A DNA stretch of 59,388 nucleotides from Alistipes sp. An66 (GTDB taxonomy: Bacteria; Bacteroidota; Bacteroidia; Bacteroidales; Rikenellaceae): NCBI RefSeq assembly GCF_002161445.1, contig NZ_NFHT01000018.1, forward strand, positions 1-59,388, given 5' to 3'. Positions 59,142-59,388 of this stretch are shown here, in pieces. Both the position numbers and the translations under genes were made by a program. Within the stretch, counting starts at the first letter, position 1. Each line of letters opens with the position of its first letter. The notes under the pieces are model-generated. The model did no database searches. It worked only from the letters and a program-made list of their open reading frames with translations, and was not told the origin of the DNA.

Positions 59142-59388
59142 CAGACTATACGAGCTCTCGGATCAGATGATTCGAGGGCTTTTTTCGTGCATATCCCTGC
59201 GGCCAATCCACCTGCGCAACTACCAGCAAGAAAGCGCAATCGCGCCTCATGGTGAAACAAAGCGGAGACGGGTGCCGTTATCCTCGAAACAACGCAAAAA
59301 CCACCGACCATGACAACGCCATTCATCCCCTCCACGGCTCCCCACTGAAGAGCCGACCATCTTCCATCGGTTGCCCGCCGCCCCCGGT

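Noticed and set aside
59081..59335. 84-residue minus-strand frame at the window end
   Set aside because: It overlaps the HTH gene in antisense and shows no motif.
1..59388. CRISPR arrays, rRNA genes, complete insertion sequences, replication origin
   Set aside because: I looked for regularly spaced repeats, rRNA core motifs, transposase signatures and origin boxes and found none.

Overview
The window looks like a chromosomal segment of a gut Bacteroidales bacterium, most like Alistipes (Rikenellaceae). The reasons are high GC coding sequence, Bacteroidetes-type promoters (a TTTG box about 19 bp before TAnnTTTG) in front of many genes, almost no Shine-Dalgarno sites, and family content such as serine palmitoyltransferase, a BspA-like lipoprotein, DUF4954, WG-repeat proteins and CTn-type integrases. 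The genus call is inference from protein style, not from a database match.

Layout. 1-7.5 kb: envelope proteins, queA and nadB (divergent), prfC, and an acyltransferase/macro-like gene pair. 7.5-12 kb: a lower-GC patch with a structured leader RNA, a zinc-ribbon membrane protein, a collagen-like/BspA-type lipoprotein and an unknown protein, ending at tRNA-Pro. 12-15 kb: an iron or cobalamin ABC importer. 15-20 kb: tRNA-Glu, rpsT, adk, thiL, a membrane protein with a second leader RNA, and rpsF-rpsR-rplI. 20-31 kb: rpsA, a 5'-nucleotidase, a nucleoside kinase with a ThrRS-like N-terminus, a sulfatase, gcvP and an SlyD-like isomerase. 31-36 kb: a four-gene cluster of kinase-WG, DUF4954, vWA and pseudokinase-WG proteins. 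36-46 kb: trxB, a lipoprotein, rnz, an rRNA/tRNA methyltransferase, pdxA, thrS, infC, a lipoprotein with a third leader RNA, serine palmitoyltransferase and tRNA-Gly. 46-59 kb: an accessory region that starts with a tyrosine recombinase next to tRNA-Gly. It carries redox and electrophile-handling genes with three regulators (two AraC, one HxlR) and ends with two excisionase-like HTH genes, one of them broken by a stop codon.

The most interesting signal is a conserved noncoding element of about 180-210 nt, present three times: 8022-8231 (+), 18646-18836 (-) and 43926-44103 (-). Each copy lies 3' of a Bacteroidetes promoter and 5' of a gene for an envelope protein of unknown function, in the same orientation as that gene. 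The ends and the 3' tail are alike in sequence. The internal stems differ between copies but stay fully paired, which is compensatory variation and points to a structured cis-acting leader RNA. The second point of interest is the kinase/vWA/DUF4954/WG cluster, which resembles no named system I can identify.

All calls come from reading the sequence and recalling family features; no searches were run.
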